Positions 46,224-53,849 of a stretch of DNA of 64,000 nucleotides are shown piece after piece. The stretch's first letter is position 1. Every line of letters starts with the position of its first letter. The position numbers and the translations under genes were made by a program. This DNA comes from GCA-2746365 sp963711255 (GTDB taxonomy: Bacteria > Pseudomonadota > Gammaproteobacteria > SZUA-229). The notes under the pieces were generated by a model. It saw only the letters and a program-made list of their open reading frames with translations. It was not told where the DNA came from and ran no database searches. The stretch spans positions 62,001 through 126,000 of the forward strand of contig CAVQDO010000021.1 of assembly GCA_963711255.1 (NCBI GenBank), in the 5' to 3' direction.

Positions 46224-46975
46224 TCAAGCGACTTTTTATTTTCGCCATGCTGGCACTAATGGCTGTTATTTTTTTCAACCTTGCTGCTAACTACAGTGAG
46301 AAACAGTCACTCTCCAAACTCGGCCATTACTACGTTGAAAAAGGCCCGCAGGAGCTCGGCGCACCCAATCTTGTTACCGCAGTTGTAGTAACTTACCGCG
46401 GCCTCGATACCCTGGGCGAAGTAACCGTACTGTTTATTTCAGCTGCCGGTGTTGGCTTACTGTTACGCCGCACCCGGCGCAAACAGGACATTAAAGACCT
46501 GGTCAACGAAGACCTCGAGAAAGGTGACCGCGCTGAAGAAACTGCGGTGAAATACAAACCTGCCAGTGAGATTGTCGAAACCGCCACTGAATTATTACTG
46601 CCCATGGTTATCCTGTTTGGTATCTACGTCTTTATGAATGGCCATCTGTCACCTGGCGGCGGTTTTCAGGGTGGCGCGATCATTGCGTCCGGCACCATGT
46701 TCCTGTTGCTGGCTCTGCCGGAATCGCACATTAGTCGATTAATGATTGCCATGATCGAATCGCTATCCGGATTCAGCTACGTTATTGTCGGTGTGCTTGG
46801 CGTTATCTATGCCGGTGGTTTTCTTGACAACCGGTTTATGGATCTGGGTACTTACGGTGACCTGTTCAGTGCAGGCGCAATACCCCTTATATACACACTG
46901 GTCGGACTCAAAGTTGGCTTTGAACTAAGTGCGGTGCTCGACCGCTTTCGTAAAGAGGACACTGGCCCGCTATGA
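46220..46975 (+). CDS. MbhE-MrpB (MbhF) fusion subunit
   Basis: This 251-residue protein joins two usually separate units. Residues about 1-85 contain NLVTAVVVTYRGLDTLGEV, typical of MbhE or the MrpA C terminus. Residues about 110-250 are an MrpB domain (VETATELLLPMVILFGIYVF, then HLSPGGGFQGG). Total about six helices. A charged cytosolic linker (about 85-110) joins the halves. It continues the antiporter module of the Mbx-like complex. Confidence 0.88.
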   Translation: MIKRLFIFAMLALMAVIFFNLAANYSEKQSLSKLGHYYVEKGPQELGAPNLVTAVVVTYRGLDTLGEVTVLFISAAGVGLLLRRTRRKQDIKDLVNEDLEKGDRAEETAVKYKPASEIVETATELLLPMVILFGIYVFMNGHLSPGGGFQGGAIIASGTMFLLLALPESHISRLMIAMIESLSGFSYVIVGVLGVIYAGGFLDNRFMDLGTYGDLFSAGAIPLIYTLVGLKVGFELSAVLDRFRKEDTGPL

Positions 46976-47352
46976 ATATACTTAACGAATTCCCTATTTC
47001 ACTGATCGTTTTGTGTAGCGGTCTCGGCATGATACTAATCGGTTTATGGGGCATGCTGACACAACGAAATCTGATTCGCATAATTATCGGATTCTCACTG
47101 CTGGATACCGGTATCCATATGGTGATGGTTTCTATCGGTTATGTTACCGGCGGCACCGCACCTATTATTAATGATGCAGTTCCTATGGCTGACGCCGTTA
47201 ACCTGGTTGTTGACCCGGTACCTTCGGCACTGGTGTTGACTGCCATTGTTATTGGTCTCGGCGTTACCGCGGTAATGCTGTCATTCGCCGTGCGCATACA
47301 CAAAGCACAAAAAACACTAATGATAGATGAGTGCACGGAGTCAAAAGGCTAA
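46972..47352 (+). CDS. mrpC: MrpC/NuoK-like (MbhG) subunit
   Basis: This 126-residue protein has three transmembrane helices and homology to NuoK (LIGLWGMLTQRNLIRIIIG; the later helix contains ALVLTAIVIGLGVTAVMLS). The stop codon overlaps the start of the next gene (TAATG). It provides part of the lateral ion channel in the membrane arm. Confidence 0.92.
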   Translation: MNILNEFPISLIVLCSGLGMILIGLWGMLTQRNLIRIIIGFSLLDTGIHMVMVSIGYVTGGTAPIINDAVPMADAVNLVVDPVPSALVLTAIVIGLGVTAVMLSFAVRIHKAQKTLMIDECTESKG

Positions 47353-50300
47353 TGGCAACTTTCACTGACATCCTGTTGCATCCCCTGGGCATTTACGTAC
47401 TCGCTCTCGGCGCCGGATTTTTAATTCCGCTGTTTGACCGCGCACACCGTGGTTCCGCAGTAATGGTCTTTCTGCTGACTCTCACTGCAATGGTTGTTAT
47501 TGCCGGCGTAAACCTGCTGGCCATAGTGAACGGTGCGCCTGCAATTGATATTGAGACAGCCGGCATCGCTTCGCCCTTTTCAATTAACCTGCGTTTTGGT
47601 TTATATGAAGGCGGTTTTGCATTCGCGGTTAATAGCGTTGCACTGCTCGCCGCCTGGCACTACCTGCCGCTAATAAAACAGCACGCCGCGGCACTGCTGC
47701 TTTACCTGATACTGGTTATGGGCATCAACGGCATGATTATGACCCGCGACCTGTTTAACCTGTTTATCTTTATTGAAATCACATCAATCGCAACCTATGC
47801 CCTGATTGGTATGGACCGTTCAGGCAGTGCGCTTGTCGCCGGCTTCAAATACATCATGGCAACCTCGATTGCTTCTGCCTTTTTCCTGCTTGGCACCATC
47901 TTCATCTATTACCAGACAGGCACCTTGAATATCGACGATGTGATAGCACACAGTAGCCTTATCCAGGGATCCATCGGTTTAATCGCGACACTGTTTTTAC
48001 TGACCAGTTTGATCATCGAACTAAAACCCTATCCGGCAAACGGCTGGGGACTGGACGTTTACGAAACCACGCCCGGTGGTATCGCCTCAATAATTTCAGT
48101 TGGTGTTTCCGCCGGCGTATTTTTTGCTGTTTATAAACTGCTGCCTTTAATGGGTGATTACCTGGGCAGCGTTGCATTAATCGGCGGCATGACCTTCCTG
48201 ATTTCCAATATCATTGGCCTGAAGCAGGAAAACAGCAAGCGCCTGCTGGGCTATTCGTCCATTGGACAGATGGGCCTGCTGACGCTGGCACTGGCGCTTA
48301 TGCAGCAGTCAGGCAATGAAGCATATCTGCCGATTATTGTTGGTGGCCTGTTTATCAATCACCTGTTTGCCAAAGCCGGGTTGTTCTGGCTGGCTGACCT
48401 GGTTGATCGAAAAAATATAAAGGACTGGTCTGCGTTAGCAAAACGCCCCGGCTTATTACTGCTGTTTGGTGTTTTTATCAGTGCGCTGATCGGCCTCCCG
48501 CCCTTCCCCGGTTTCTGGGCCAAGTGGGAACTGGTTATGCAGCTGGCAGGCTCACAGCAGTACGCCTGGATCGGCATTATATTGTTAGGCTCTCTGCTGG
48601 AGGCCGCTTACCTTTTCCGCTGGTTCAGTTATGCCAGGCAGAAACAGGAAACTACAACTGAAGCCGTTATAAGTTTCTGGCAGCCAGCACCCGTGGCAGT
48701 GGCAGCAGTATTATTATTTGCCTGCGGTTATGTCGTAGCGACACAAATGCAAATTAGCGGCTCTTACCTGTTCCTGCCGCTGCTTGTTGGTTTTGTTCTA
48801 TGGTTAATTGATAGCGTGAACAGCCGATATACAAAACTGCCGATGCTTGCCGGTGTTGCTGTTGGCGGTTATTTTTTGACGAAAGATCTGCAGGGCATCA
48901 ACCAGCTGTTCAGTTACCTGCTAATAGGCGGCGGTTTGCTTATCAGCATCGCCAGCCTGTACCGTGCTGATCCGCGCAGAGGTTTTTACCCCTTGCTGGC
49001 CGTATTACTATTATCACTGGCAACATTATTACGTGCAGAAACTTCCCTCGATTTCTTTTACAGCTGGGAGTTAATGACATTAAGCTCCTACCTGCTGATA
49101 ACGCTTGGCCGTAAAGGTGTGAAACCGGCACTCACCTATTTGATATTTTCACTGGCCTCAGCCTATTTAATCCTGGGCGGTTTTGCAGTTGCCTATAGTG
49201 TCACCGGCAGCACACTGTTAGCCAGCCTCGGCCAGTCCGGCGACAGCATGACAATTATCTTCAGTTTGCTCGCTGCCGGCTTTGTTATTAAAACAGGCGG
49301 TTTTGGCGTACACATCTGGGTACCGGGCAGCTACGGCGAGGCCGATGATGACTTTTCTGCAATGCTTTCAGCCGTTGTCAGCAAGGCCGGTATTTTTGGC
49401 CTGATTATAATCGCAGCGCAGCTTGGTGTACGTTCAGAGATTGGTCTCAATGCGGCTTATGTCCTTGGCTGGGTCGGCATCCTGACAGCAACCTTTGGCG
49501 CCCTGATGGCAGTGTTCCAGGAAGACATTAAAAAACTGGTCGCCTATTCCAGTATGGGGCAACTGGGTTACATTGTTACCGGTGTTGCCTTAATGAACCA
49601 TCTTGGCTGGGTTGCTGCAATGTACATTACGGTCAACCACTTCCTGTTCAAGGGCATTCTGTTCCTTTCTGTTGCCGGTATCATACTGCGAACGAATCAG
49701 CGGATGATGTACAAAATGGGCGGCCTGATTAAAAACATGCCGTTCACATTCACTTTTACCATGATCGCTATTATTGCCATGTCGGGTGTTCCGCCGCTGT
49801 CCGGTTATGGCGGCAAGTGGATGCTGTTCAATGCATTAATGGATAAAGGCTGGTACTGGATAGCCGCACTGGCGTTCTTCTCCAGCGCCGTTGCTTTCCT
49901 TTATATGTTCCGCCTGCTGCAAACCGTTTTCCTCGGCCAACGCAAACTTGAACATGCCAAATTGCGTGAGGCGCCTGCTATCCTGCTGGTTCCACAGGCG
50001 GTAATGATTGCCGGCATTATGGTTATCTCTGCCTACCCTAAATTACTGCTCGACCCAATGTCAGCTGCTATCGACCCGTGGATAAGCAATACCCTGGTCT
50101 GGGAAGGCAGCGCGATGCTGGCGCATTACGGTTACTGGAATGCACCATTAATCATGGCCATTGTTGCCGGCGTCTGGGCGCTACCGCTCATTGTTTTATT
50201 GCTGGTTTCATTAACCATGAATATACAGAAAGTCGAACAGTTTAATATTGTGTTTGCCGCAGAACGTCCACGTCGTCCTGAAGAAACCCATTTTGCCTAT

Positions 50301-50504
50301 AACTTTTTTGCGCATTACGATCGCGCCATCGGTTTCCTTGTCAGGCCAAGAGCTACCCGATTCTGGAATAGCAGCGCAGAATGGAGCCACACACTAGGCT
50401 CAGCCTTGCGAGTTTTTTATAACGGCAACGGGCAAACTTATGCGTTGTTTATTGTTATGTATTTTGTCGCCATGTTCCTGGTGAACGGAGGTCTCGAGCT
50501 TTGA
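47352..50504 (+). CDS. Double MrpD/NuoL/M-like proton/sodium-pumping subunit (H-H' fusion)
   Basis: This 1050-residue membrane protein consists of two antiporter-like modules in one chain. The first (about 1-480) has the key membrane Glu in NLFIFIEITSIATYALIG and Lys-bearing ENSKRLLGYSSIGQMGLL. The second (about 490-1050) has Glu in FFYSWELMTLSSYLL, SAVVSKAGIFGLI and DIKKLVAYSSMGQLGYI. Archaeal Mbx has two separate MrpD-like genes (H and H'); here they are fused. I use ATG 47352 (AAAAGG upstream, overlap with the mrpC stop). Each module should translocate one ion. Confidence 0.9.
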   Translation: MATFTDILLHPLGIYVLALGAGFLIPLFDRAHRGSAVMVFLLTLTAMVVIAGVNLLAIVNGAPAIDIETAGIASPFSINLRFGLYEGGFAFAVNSVALLAAWHYLPLIKQHAAALLLYLILVMGINGMIMTRDLFNLFIFIEITSIATYALIGMDRSGSALVAGFKYIMATSIASAFFLLGTIFIYYQTGTLNIDDVIAHSSLIQGSIGLIATLFLLTSLIIELKPYPANGWGLDVYETTPGGIASIISVGVSAGVFFAVYKLLPLMGDYLGSVALIGGMTFLISNIIGLKQENSKRLLGYSSIGQMGLLTLALALMQQSGNEAYLPIIVGGLFINHLFAKAGLFWLADLVDRKNIKDWSALAKRPGLLLLFGVFISALIGLPPFPGFWAKWELVMQLAGSQQYAWIGIILLGSLLEAAYLFRWFSYARQKQETTTEAVISFWQPAPVAVAAVLLFACGYVVATQMQISGSYLFLPLLVGFVLWLIDSVNSRYTKLPMLAGVAVGGYFLTKDLQGINQLFSYLLIGGGLLISIASLYRADPRRGFYPLLAVLLLSLATLLRAETSLDFFYSWELMTLSSYLLITLGRKGVKPALTYLIFSLASAYLILGGFAVAYSVTGSTLLASLGQSGDSMTIIFSLLAAGFVIKTGGFGVHIWVPGSYGEADDDFSAMLSAVVSKAGIFGLIIIAAQLGVRSEIGLNAAYVLGWVGILTATFGALMAVFQEDIKKLVAYSSMGQLGYIVTGVALMNHLGWVAAMYITVNHFLFKGILFLSVAGIILRTNQRMMYKMGGLIKNMPFTFTFTMIAIIAMSGVPPLSGYGGKWMLFNALMDKGWYWIAALAFFSSAVAFLYMFRLLQTVFLGQRKLEHAKLREAPAILLVPQAVMIAGIMVISAYPKLLLDPMSAAIDPWISNTLVWEGSAMLAHYGYWNAPLIMAIVAGVWALPLIVLLLVSLTMNIQKVEQFNIVFAAERPRRPEETHFAYNFFAHYDRAIGFLVRPRATRFWNSSAEWSHTLGSALRVFYNGNGQTYALFIVMYFVAMFLVNGGLEL

Positions 50505-51433
50505 TTTACGACATGTCCGAATGGATAGGAAAAATTGGTAATTTCTCACTGACACTGTTGATCGTCACCGTCTACGGGCTCATTGTTGGCGCCTTTATTG
50601 ATCGCACGATTGCCAAGGTACAGGGCCGTATAGGTATCCCCTATTCGCAGCCGTTTATTAATATCGTTAAAACTTTTTTCAAGCGTACCGCTGTCAGCCA
50701 CGGCATTATGTTTTACCTTGGCCCGGTATTCCGTCTTGCTGGCGGTATTGGCACACTGGCCTTTATTCCGGTTATTTACGGCAGTGAAATGTTCTCCAAT
50801 TTCAGCATGGCGGGTGATTTATTCCTGGTCATCTATTTTATGTTTTTTGGCCAGCTCGGCATGGCACTTGGCGCTGGTGAGAGTGGCCACCCTTACAGTG
50901 CTATTGGTATTGCCCGTGGCCTGTCACAAATGACGGCCTATGAAGTACCGTTCGCACTGGCCGTTATTTCCATCGTCATTCAATACGATACCCTGTCTAT
51001 CACGCAGATCATTGAGGCCCAGCAAGGTGGCTGGCAGAACTGGACCGTGGTCACTAACTGGGTTGCAACACTGGCGGCAATGCTGGCTTTCCTTGGCATG
51101 GCGGGTTACTCACCGTTTGATATTTTCCTCGCACCACAGGAAATTCCAATAGGCCCTCCAACCGAATTTCATAGTGCCTATCTTAGTTTTCTGCAGATTA
51201 ACCGTGCCCTGTTCGGCGCAACCAAACTGGTGCTATTTATGAACCTGTTTTTTGGCGGTGCCACCAGCCTGCCAGAATTAATGATTAAAACATTACTGAT
51301 CTACATGGTTGCGATCGTGGTTGGTGTTGCCTTCCCGCGTTTTCGTGTTGACCAGGGCATTCGTTTCTTCTTCAAGATTCCAACGCTAATCGGCATTATG
51401 TCCATTGTATATGTGCAGATGGTGCTGTCATGA
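50501..51433 (+). CDS. NuoH-like (MbhM/MbxM) membrane subunit
   Basis: This 310-residue polytopic protein connects the peripheral redox arm to the membrane arm. KVQGRIGIPYSQPFINIVKTF and the GESGHPYSAIGIARGLSQMTAYEVPF segment (conserved acidic and Arg residues) match NuoH/HyfC. A TTG start at 50501 has GGAGG nine bases upstream; ATG 50513 is the alternative but is too far from that site. Position before the B/C/D-like genes follows the Mbx order (M-J-K-L-N). Confidence 0.9.
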   Translation: MIYDMSEWIGKIGNFSLTLLIVTVYGLIVGAFIDRTIAKVQGRIGIPYSQPFINIVKTFFKRTAVSHGIMFYLGPVFRLAGGIGTLAFIPVIYGSEMFSNFSMAGDLFLVIYFMFFGQLGMALGAGESGHPYSAIGIARGLSQMTAYEVPFALAVISIVIQYDTLSITQIIEAQQGGWQNWTVVTNWVATLAAMLAFLGMAGYSPFDIFLAPQEIPIGPPTEFHSAYLSFLQINRALFGATKLVLFMNLFFGGATSLPELMIKTLLIYMVAIVVGVAFPRFRVDQGIRFFFKIPTLIGIMSIVYVQMVLS

Positions 51434-51466
51434 TAACTACAGTAACCGTTGCAGGAGAACCTGAGC

Positions 51467-52099
51467 ATGGCTAAAAACCCTGGCACAAATGATACTTTCG
51501 AAAATGCAGGACTGAGTGAAGACGAAAAGCTTCTGTTTAGTGATGCACGTCCCAAACCCTACGAGCCTTATTCGATTAAGGCAGTGGAAGATTTCGCCAA
51601 CTGGGCACGTGCTAATTCATTATGGATACTGGCCTTTGGTACCGGTTGCTGTTCCATTGAACTTCGCCCGTTAATGACTGCGCGTTTTGATATTAGTCGA
51701 TTTGGCGTTGCAGGCAGACCAACACCGCGCCAGTCATCACTGTTCATTATCGGTGGCTACGTCTCGGTAAAAACACTGAAACGCATCATTCGCAGTTACG
51801 AACAGATGCAGGGACCTAAATTTATTATTGCATTGGGCTCCTGCCCGGCCAATGGTGGCATGTATTTCGATAGTTACAATACGATTAATCAGTTTGATCT
51901 TTACCTGCCCGTTGATATGTATATCACCGGTTGTATGCCACGACCTGAAGCACTGCTCTCCAGCATTATGGAACTGCAAAAAGATATCAGGGCTGGAAAC
52001 TGTGACGGCGCTAACCGTTACGTTAATAATCTCGACTGGTATAAAACCAACCAGAAGAAAGTCATTAAAAACTGGGATATGCCAGATTACAACTGGTAG
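51467..52099 (+). CDS. NuoB-like (MbhJ/MbxJ) [4Fe-4S] subunit
   Basis: This 210-residue protein carries the four ligands of the N2-type 4Fe-4S cluster: adjacent Cys in GTGCCSIELRP, then GSCPANGG and TGCMPRPEALL. This cluster passes electrons to the active site shared with the NuoD-like subunit. ATG 51467 has AGGAG upstream; the frame extends six codons further to a TTG. The N-terminal about 25 residues are an extra polar segment. Confidence 0.92.
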   Translation: MAKNPGTNDTFENAGLSEDEKLLFSDARPKPYEPYSIKAVEDFANWARANSLWILAFGTGCCSIELRPLMTARFDISRFGVAGRPTPRQSSLFIIGGYVSVKTLKRIIRSYEQMQGPKFIIALGSCPANGGMYFDSYNTINQFDLYLPVDMYITGCMPRPEALLSSIMELQKDIRAGNCDGANRYVNNLDWYKTNQKKVIKNWDMPDYNW

Positions 52100-52119
52100 C
52101 CAATACCGGGTAAGCAACT

Positions 52120-52659
52120 ATGAAAGCATTATTAGAAAAACTAAAACGGGATTTCGCTATTAGCGACATCACCGAGCGTAAACCTAAAATCGTCAGTTTC
52201 AAGGTAGATAAGGATAATGCTGAACGCCTGATTCGTGAACTGCGCGATCTTGATGGTTTTACTCACCTCAATTTTCTTACCTGCATCGATTATATCGAAG
52301 ATGGATTTTTCACCCTGGTTTACATGCTGCACAACTATGAAAGAAATAAAACCGTTGCTGTTGAGGTGGATATCGGCCGTGAAAATGCCGAGATGACTTC
52401 CATTCATACCCTGTGGGCGCAGGCATGGACCTATCAGCGTGAACTGCGCGAAATGTATGGCATAAACTTTCCCGGCAGCCCACGGCTTGAAGAAGACTTC
52501 TGCCTGGAAGGCTGGGATGATATCCCGCCGATGCGCCGTGAATTTAATACCAAGCAGTACAGTTCCGACCGTTTCGGTCATCGCGAAGGCAGGGAAAGTG
52601 AAGTACCGCGTGAACACATGAAAGTAAAACTCTACCCAATGCGCGGAGGCGACGAATAA
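52120..52659 (+). CDS. NuoC-like (MbhK/MbxK) subunit
   Basis: This 179-residue soluble protein is of the complex I 30-kDa family. FTHLNFLTCIDYIEDGFFTL and the QRELREMYGINFPGSPRL segment match the conserved NuoC C-terminal signature. It lacks redox motifs. It overlaps the NuoD-like gene by one base. Confidence 0.9.
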   Translation: MKALLEKLKRDFAISDITERKPKIVSFKVDKDNAERLIRELRDLDGFTHLNFLTCIDYIEDGFFTLVYMLHNYERNKTVAVEVDIGRENAEMTSIHTLWAQAWTYQRELREMYGINFPGSPRLEEDFCLEGWDDIPPMRREFNTKQYSSDRFGHREGRESEVPREHMKVKLYPMRGGDE

Positions 52660-53843
52660 TGTCACTGTTTAGCAAGACCGTTACTACAGGACATGCTGCC
52701 TCACTGGATTTTGCACAGCCTGAGCCGATTGATCTGGCTTCTGGCAAATACGTCAAAATCTGGCAGGGACCACAGCATCCGGGCATTACCGGCAACATGG
52801 CGCTGGAACTGACACTGGACGGTGACACAATCATCGACTGTAAAACCCATGTCGGTTACCTGCACCGCGGTTTTGAAAAACTGATGGAGCATCGCACCTT
52901 CATTCAGAACTTTACCGTGGTCTGCCGCATCGCTGTACCCGAACCGGCATTCAACGAATACCTTTACGCGGCCGCCCTGGAAAACCTCAGCGGTATCGAA
53001 GCGCCCGAACGCGCGCAATGGATTCGCACCCTGAATCTTGAAATGATGCGGCTTGCCAGTTTCATGATGTGGATTGGCGGCATGAGCGGCGCCTTTGGTT
53101 TATATACCGTGCCGAACTGGACAATAGCCTACCGCGACTATGTGCTTGACCTGTTCGAAGAAATGACGGGGGGCCGTATTTATCACATGTACATGGTTCC
53201 CGGTGGTGTACGCGCCGGCCTGCCAGATGGTTTTGAAGGCCGTATCCGGGAAGTAATGGATGGTGCAGAAAAACTGCTGGATCAGATTGAACGCGTTATG
53301 TTTAATAACACTGTATTTAAAGCACGTGCCAAAGGCCTGGGTATTATTACACCCGATATGATTGACCCTTACGGCATCGTCGGTCCTAACGCTCGCGGCT
53401 GCGGTGTCGAGCGCGACCTGCGAAAAGACGAACCTTACCTGTGTTATGACCAGCTTGATTTCGAGGTTATCACCGGCACGGATTCCGATGCCTATGAACG
53501 CGCTTATTTACGCCTGCAGGAAACACGCCAGTGCATCGACCTGATTCGCCAGTGTATCGACCGCATGCCAGGCGATGGGCCCTTCCAGGCCGACATGCCA
53601 AACATGCTGCACTGGAAAATTCCGCCCGGCCAGACTTATGTAAAAGCGGAATGTACCCGCGGAGAATACGGATACTTTATGGTTACTGATGGTTCAGAAT
53701 TTGTTCGCCGTGTACACGTACGCGGCCCGAGCTATACCCATGCGATTGCAGTTATGGAACGCCTTGCGGTGGGTACCAATATTGCAGACATCGCCGGCCT
53801 GATGGTTTCGCTGCACTCTTATCCGCCCGAGATCGAGAGGTAA
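52659..53843 (+). CDS. NuoD-like (MbhL/MbxL) subunit lacking [NiFe] ligands
   Basis: This 394-residue protein aligns by eye with the complex I 49-kDa subunit and group 4 hydrogenase large subunits: GPQHPGITGNMALELTLDGD, HVGYLHRGFEKLMEHRTF, YHMYMVPGGVRAGLPDGF and a C-terminal VRGPSYTHAIAVMERL. The two CxxC motifs that bind nickel in hydrogenases are absent; the end reads SLHSYPPEIER and the first site has only one Cys (VVCRIA). It is therefore not a hydrogenase. Quinone, sulfane sulfur or another acceptor is possible. The GPQHP His that lines the quinone site in complex I is kept. Confidence 0.9.
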   Translation: MSLFSKTVTTGHAASLDFAQPEPIDLASGKYVKIWQGPQHPGITGNMALELTLDGDTIIDCKTHVGYLHRGFEKLMEHRTFIQNFTVVCRIAVPEPAFNEYLYAAALENLSGIEAPERAQWIRTLNLEMMRLASFMMWIGGMSGAFGLYTVPNWTIAYRDYVLDLFEEMTGGRIYHMYMVPGGVRAGLPDGFEGRIREVMDGAEKLLDQIERVMFNNTVFKARAKGLGIITPDMIDPYGIVGPNARGCGVERDLRKDEPYLCYDQLDFEVITGTDSDAYERAYLRLQETRQCIDLIRQCIDRMPGDGPFQADMPNMLHWKIPPGQTYVKAECTRGEYGYFMVTDGSEFVRRVHVRGPSYTHAIAVMERLAVGTNIADIAGLMVSLHSYPPEIER

Positions 53844-53849
53844 GCGACG

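Noticed and set aside
44778..50504. Stand-alone Mrp Na+/H+ antiporter operon
   Set aside because: No full-length MrpA gene is present, and the NuoH/B/C/D/I-like genes follow without a break, so this is the membrane arm of a larger redox complex.
52659..53843. [NiFe]-hydrogenase large subunit
   Set aside because: Both CxxC nickel-binding motifs are absent.
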